A stretch of 64,000 bases of DNA from Xanthobacter aminoxidans (GTDB taxonomy: Bacteria; Pseudomonadota; Alphaproteobacteria; Rhizobiales; Xanthobacteraceae), in NCBI RefSeq assembly GCF_023571765.1, contig NZ_JAMJXC010000019.1, positions 1 through 64,000 on the forward strand. The letters are read 5' to 3'. A program made the translations under genes and the position numbers. Of the stretch, positions 61,555-64,000 are shown one piece after another; position 1 is the first letter of the stretch, and each line of letters starts with the position of its first letter. The notes under the pieces are model-generated. The model searched no databases and was not told the DNA's origin. It saw only the letters and a list, made by a program, of their open reading frames with translations.

Positions 61555-62571
61555 TCAGGGGGTGACGACGATCTTGCCCATGACCTCGCGGTCGCGGATC
61601 ATGCGCAGGCCCTCGGCGGCCTCTTCGAGGGGGAGAACCTTGTCCACCACCGGCTTCAGCTCGCCCTTCTGGATCATGTCCATGAGGGCGGAGAGGTTCT
61701 CGTGGTAGAAGCTGTTGGAGCCGATGACCTTCAGCTCGAAGCTCCAGATGTAGCGAAGATCTTCCTTGGGATCGTGGCCAGCGGTGGCGCCGCACACGAG
61801 GATGGTGCCGCCGCGCTTCACGCAGCGGAGCGAAGGCACCCAGGTGTCGCCGCCGGTGAAGTTCACCACCACGTCCACGCCGCCCTCATAGGTGCGGCGC
61901 TGGGGCTTGCCGTACTTCTCGACCGCCCACTTGGAGAAGTCGGTGGTGCGGTAGTTCACGACATGATCGGCGCCCAGTTCCTTCAGGCGGGCCATCTTGT
62001 CGTCGGAGCCGGCGCAGGCGATCACCTCGCAGCCCATCTGCTTGGCGAGCATCACGCAGCCCGTGCCCACGCCGCCCGAGGCGCCGAGGATGAGCACCTT
62101 GTCGCCGGCCTTCACCGTGTTGTGGGTGACGAGCATGCGGTGCGCCGTGCCGTAGGCCACCGGCAGGGAGGCGGCGTCGGTGAAGCTCACGCCGTCGGGC
62201 ATCTTGATGAGCTGGCCGGCGGTGACGGCGCAGTATTCCGCCATGCCGCCGTCCATCATCTCGCCCATCAGCCCCACCTTGGGGTTGAGCGGGTTCACCA
62301 GCACCCGGTCGCCCACCGACCAGCCGGTGACGCCCTCGCCCAGCTCCACGATCTCGCCGGCCATGTCGAGGCCGATGATGACGGGCAGCGGCACCTTGAT
62401 GCCGGGCATGCCCTTCACCGTGAACACGTCGTGATAATTGAAGGACGACGCACCGACCCGGATCACCACCTCGCCCGGCTTCGCGCTGGGGACGGGATAG
62501 TCGTTGACGACCACGAGATCGCTCACGTCGCCATGTTGCTTCAGCAGCAGGGCCTTCATGGTTTTTGTCAT
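61555..62571 (-). CDS. MDR-family zinc-type alcohol dehydrogenase/quinone reductase
   Basis: The 338-residue protein belongs to the medium-chain dehydrogenase/reductase superfamily. The N-terminal GroES-like domain has FNYHDVFTVKGMPG and GLDMAGEIVELGEGV; the Rossmann domain has LILGASGGVGTGCVMLAKQ for NAD(P)H. The catalytic zinc cysteine of alcohol dehydrogenases is replaced (SSFNYHD), so it is probably an enoyl- or quinone-type reductase. It lies 49 bp downstream of the binding-protein gene. Confidence 0.88.
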   Translation of the reverse strand: MTKTMKALLLKQHGDVSDLVVVNDYPVPSAKPGEVVIRVGASSFNYHDVFTVKGMPGIKVPLPVIIGLDMAGEIVELGEGVTGWSVGDRVLVNPLNPKVGLMGEMMDGGMAEYCAVTAGQLIKMPDGVSFTDAASLPVAYGTAHRMLVTHNTVKAGDKVLILGASGGVGTGCVMLAKQMGCEVIACAGSDDKMARLKELGADHVVNYRTTDFSKWAVEKYGKPQRRTYEGGVDVVVNFTGGDTWVPSLRCVKRGGTILVCGATAGHDPKEDLRYIWSFELKVIGSNSFYHENLSALMDMIQKGELKPVVDKVLPLEEAAEGLRMIRDREVMGKIVVTP

Positions 62572-62620
62572 TTCACTTCTCTCTGCTTGGAACGTTTCGG
62601 CGGCTTGAGCGCCAGGGCGA

Positions 62621-63598
62621 CTACTTGATGGCCTTGGAAGCCTGGTAGGGGGCGGGGTCCAGAGCCGCGTCGGGCAGGTCGCCCTTTACTGCGCCGACGC
62701 TTTTGAAGACTTCGAACTCCGCCTTCATCGACGCGATGTCGGCGGGTTCCATGGAGACGGTGTAGATGCCGTCCCAAAGGGCGGCGTAGGCCTTGGCGTC
62801 ATCCTCGGGGATGTTGCCGGCGGCCATGAGGGCCTTGGCGACGGCGGCCTTGTCGGCCTTGCCGGCCTCGTAGGCGCCGCGCATGCCGGCGATGACCTTG
62901 GCGGCGCCCTCGGGATTTTCCTTCATCCACGCGTTGCGCATGAGGCCGACGCCGAGCACGGGCGGGGCCTCCTTGCCGGTGACTTTCGCCCACTCGCCAC
63001 GGAAGGAGGCGAGCTTGCGCAGCTTCACGTCGGGCAGGAGGGCGATGGTGACGGTGCGCAGCGCCGCGGCGTCGATGTTCTTCTGCACCAGGAACTGGGC
63101 GAGGCGCGGATCAGCGCCCGGCACGGCCTCGAAATCCGAGGCGGTCATGCCGTAATTCTTGATGAGGATGGCCGCGCTGATGGCCGCCGTGGCGCTGCCG
63201 GACGGCGACATGCCGATCTTCTTGCCCTTCAGCTCCTCCATCTTGGTGATGGGGGAATCCGCCATCACCACGAAGTCGAGATCGGCCACCTGCGTTGCGA
63301 GCACGATGGTCACGGGCAGGCCATCGGCGGCGACCGAGAAGGCGCTGCCGGCGCTGGCGCCGATGGCGAAGTCGATGGCGCCGGCGGCCATGGCCTTGGT
63401 GGGGGCGTTCACATCCGGAAACTTCACGAACTCGGCTTCGAGCCCCTGCTTTTCCATGAACTTGCCGGCTTCCAGGAAGGAGCCGAAGCCGAGGCTGACG
63501 CCCGAGCTCCAGTATCCGATCCGCACTTTCGCGGCCTCGGCGGGAAGAGATGACAGGCCGATTGCGACTGCGGCGGCCAGTAAAGCAAGACGCTTCAT
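62621..63598 (-). CDS. ABC transporter substrate-binding protein (NitT/TauT type)
   Basis: A 325-residue periplasmic binding protein with a signal peptide (ends AEA|AKV) and the SsuA/NMT1-like fold: VRIGYWSSGVSLGFGSFLEA, then FPDVNAPTKAMAAGAIDFAI and LKGKKIGMSPSGSAT. Relatives deliver nitrate, sulfonates, taurine or other small organic molecules. It is followed by the degradation genes, so its ligand is probably their substrate. Confidence 0.88.
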   Translation of the reverse strand: MKRLALLAAAVAIGLSSLPAEAAKVRIGYWSSGVSLGFGSFLEAGKFMEKQGLEAEFVKFPDVNAPTKAMAAGAIDFAIGASAGSAFSVAADGLPVTIVLATQVADLDFVVMADSPITKMEELKGKKIGMSPSGSATAAISAAILIKNYGMTASDFEAVPGADPRLAQFLVQKNIDAAALRTVTIALLPDVKLRKLASFRGEWAKVTGKEAPPVLGVGLMRNAWMKENPEGAAKVIAGMRGAYEAGKADKAAVAKALMAAGNIPEDDAKAYAALWDGIYTVSMEPADIASMKAEFEVFKSVGAVKGDLPDAALDPAPYQASKAIK

Positions 63599-63648
63599 AT
63601 CGAAATCCCCGTAATGGAAGGTTGTATTGTTTTTTGGCTTTATGGGTT

Positions 63649-64000
63649 TCAGGCCGGGCGCGGCTTGCGCCAGGCGAAGAGATGCGTTTCGAGGGGCTTC
63701 AGCAGGACCGCCTCGATGAAGATCATCAGGATGACGAGGGTGAGGGTCCAGGCGAACACCTGGTCCGTCTGCACGAGGTCTGCCGCCTGCCGCAGCCGGT
63801 AGCCGATGCCGCTCGACGCGCCGAGCGCTTCCGCCACGATGGAGACGCGGGCTCCGAAGCCGAAGGCGAGGCGCGCGCCGGCGAAGAACTGGGGCAGGAT
63901 GGTGGGCAGGTAGATCTTCAGAAGAACCTGCAGCCGCGACATGCGGAAGGTCTGCGCCAGCTCGATGAAATCGCGGTTCACCGTGCTCGTGCCCTGCCAG
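63649..64000 (-). CDS. ABC transporter permease (SsuC/TauC-like), partial at window edge
   Basis: The frame enters from the right edge and ends at 63649, giving the last ~116 residues. It shows the permease EAA loop, with LAQTFRMSRLQVLLKIYLPT followed by membrane helices (about ILPQFFAGARLAFGFGARVS and VFAWTLTLVILMIFIEAVLL). It is the partner of the binding protein 50 bp downstream; an ATPase and the promoter should lie beyond the window. Confidence 0.87.
   Translation of the reverse strand, partial: WQGTSTVNRDFIELAQTFRMSRLQVLLKIYLPTILPQFFAGARLAFGFGARVSIVAEALGASSGIGYRLRQAADLVQTDQVFAWTLTLVILMIFIEAVLLKPLETHLFAWRKPRPA

Noticed and set aside
1-64000. tRNA, rRNA, CRISPR arrays and riboswitches
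   Set aside because: I looked for tRNA-like cloverleafs, rRNA segments, regularly spaced repeats and known leader motifs and saw none. A dedicated covariance-model search would be decisive.

Overview
The window looks like chromosome of a high-GC alphaproteobacterium. The gene set (hisZ/hisG, the degP - response regulator - histidine kinase - glnE order, and the yidD / scaffold / folE / hisI / patatin neighbourhood) fits the Hyphomicrobiales, and I would guess the Xanthobacteraceae (Xanthobacter/Azorhizobium type). The family is inference; class and order are better supported. I found no rRNA, tRNA or CRISPR array. Gene density is high, many starts overlap the preceding stop (ATGA or GTGA), and several starts are GTG or TTG.

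Layout. 1-150: the tail of an IS110-family transposase cut by the window edge, next to half of a palindromic repeat. 206-4000: cutA, nadK and a two-gene MBOAT/SGNH O-acetylation pair. 4148-7130: flavin reductase, patatin lipase and AraC regulator. 7539-10828: hisI (with a 17-bp tandem repeat across its stop), folE, an IscU-like scaffold, a MESH1-like HD hydrolase and yidD. 10845-14274: class A penicillin-binding protein, YidB-like protein and Sel1-repeat protein. 14278-25986: a type II secretion locus in two divergent arms, prepilin peptidase plus secretin on the minus strand and gspE-F-G-H-I-J-K-L-M plus a GspC/N-like protein on the plus strand. 26029-35337: an accessory block with a 2OG-Fe(II)-type protein, a CopC-like protein, a membrane spermidine-synthase-like protein, a secreted PHP-domain protein, a membrane-anchored PPIase and three HupE/UreJ-type membrane proteins. 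35478-45360: degP, its two-component system, glnE and pepN. 45457-49390: a TSUP transporter, a small secreted protein, hisG/hisZ and xseB. 49486-55833: ICMT-like methyltransferase with a membrane lipase-like hydrolase, two glycosyltransferases and dxs. 56061-64000: one tight minus-strand operon for an ABC transporter (NitT/TauT type), an MDR dehydrogenase, a hotdog thioesterase, a VOC protein, an acyl-CoA ligase, a cysteine-synthase-fold PLP enzyme and a gamma-glutamyltransferase-family protein. It looks like an uncharacterised uptake-and-degradation pathway.

Three things stand out. A family of composite palindromic repeats occupies four convergent gene junctions, and the copy at the left edge appears split by the IS110-family element. 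The secreted PHP protein / PPIase / triple HupE block has no obvious described function. The operon at 56-64 kb combines GGT-like and cysteine-synthase-like enzymes with CoA-ligase chemistry.
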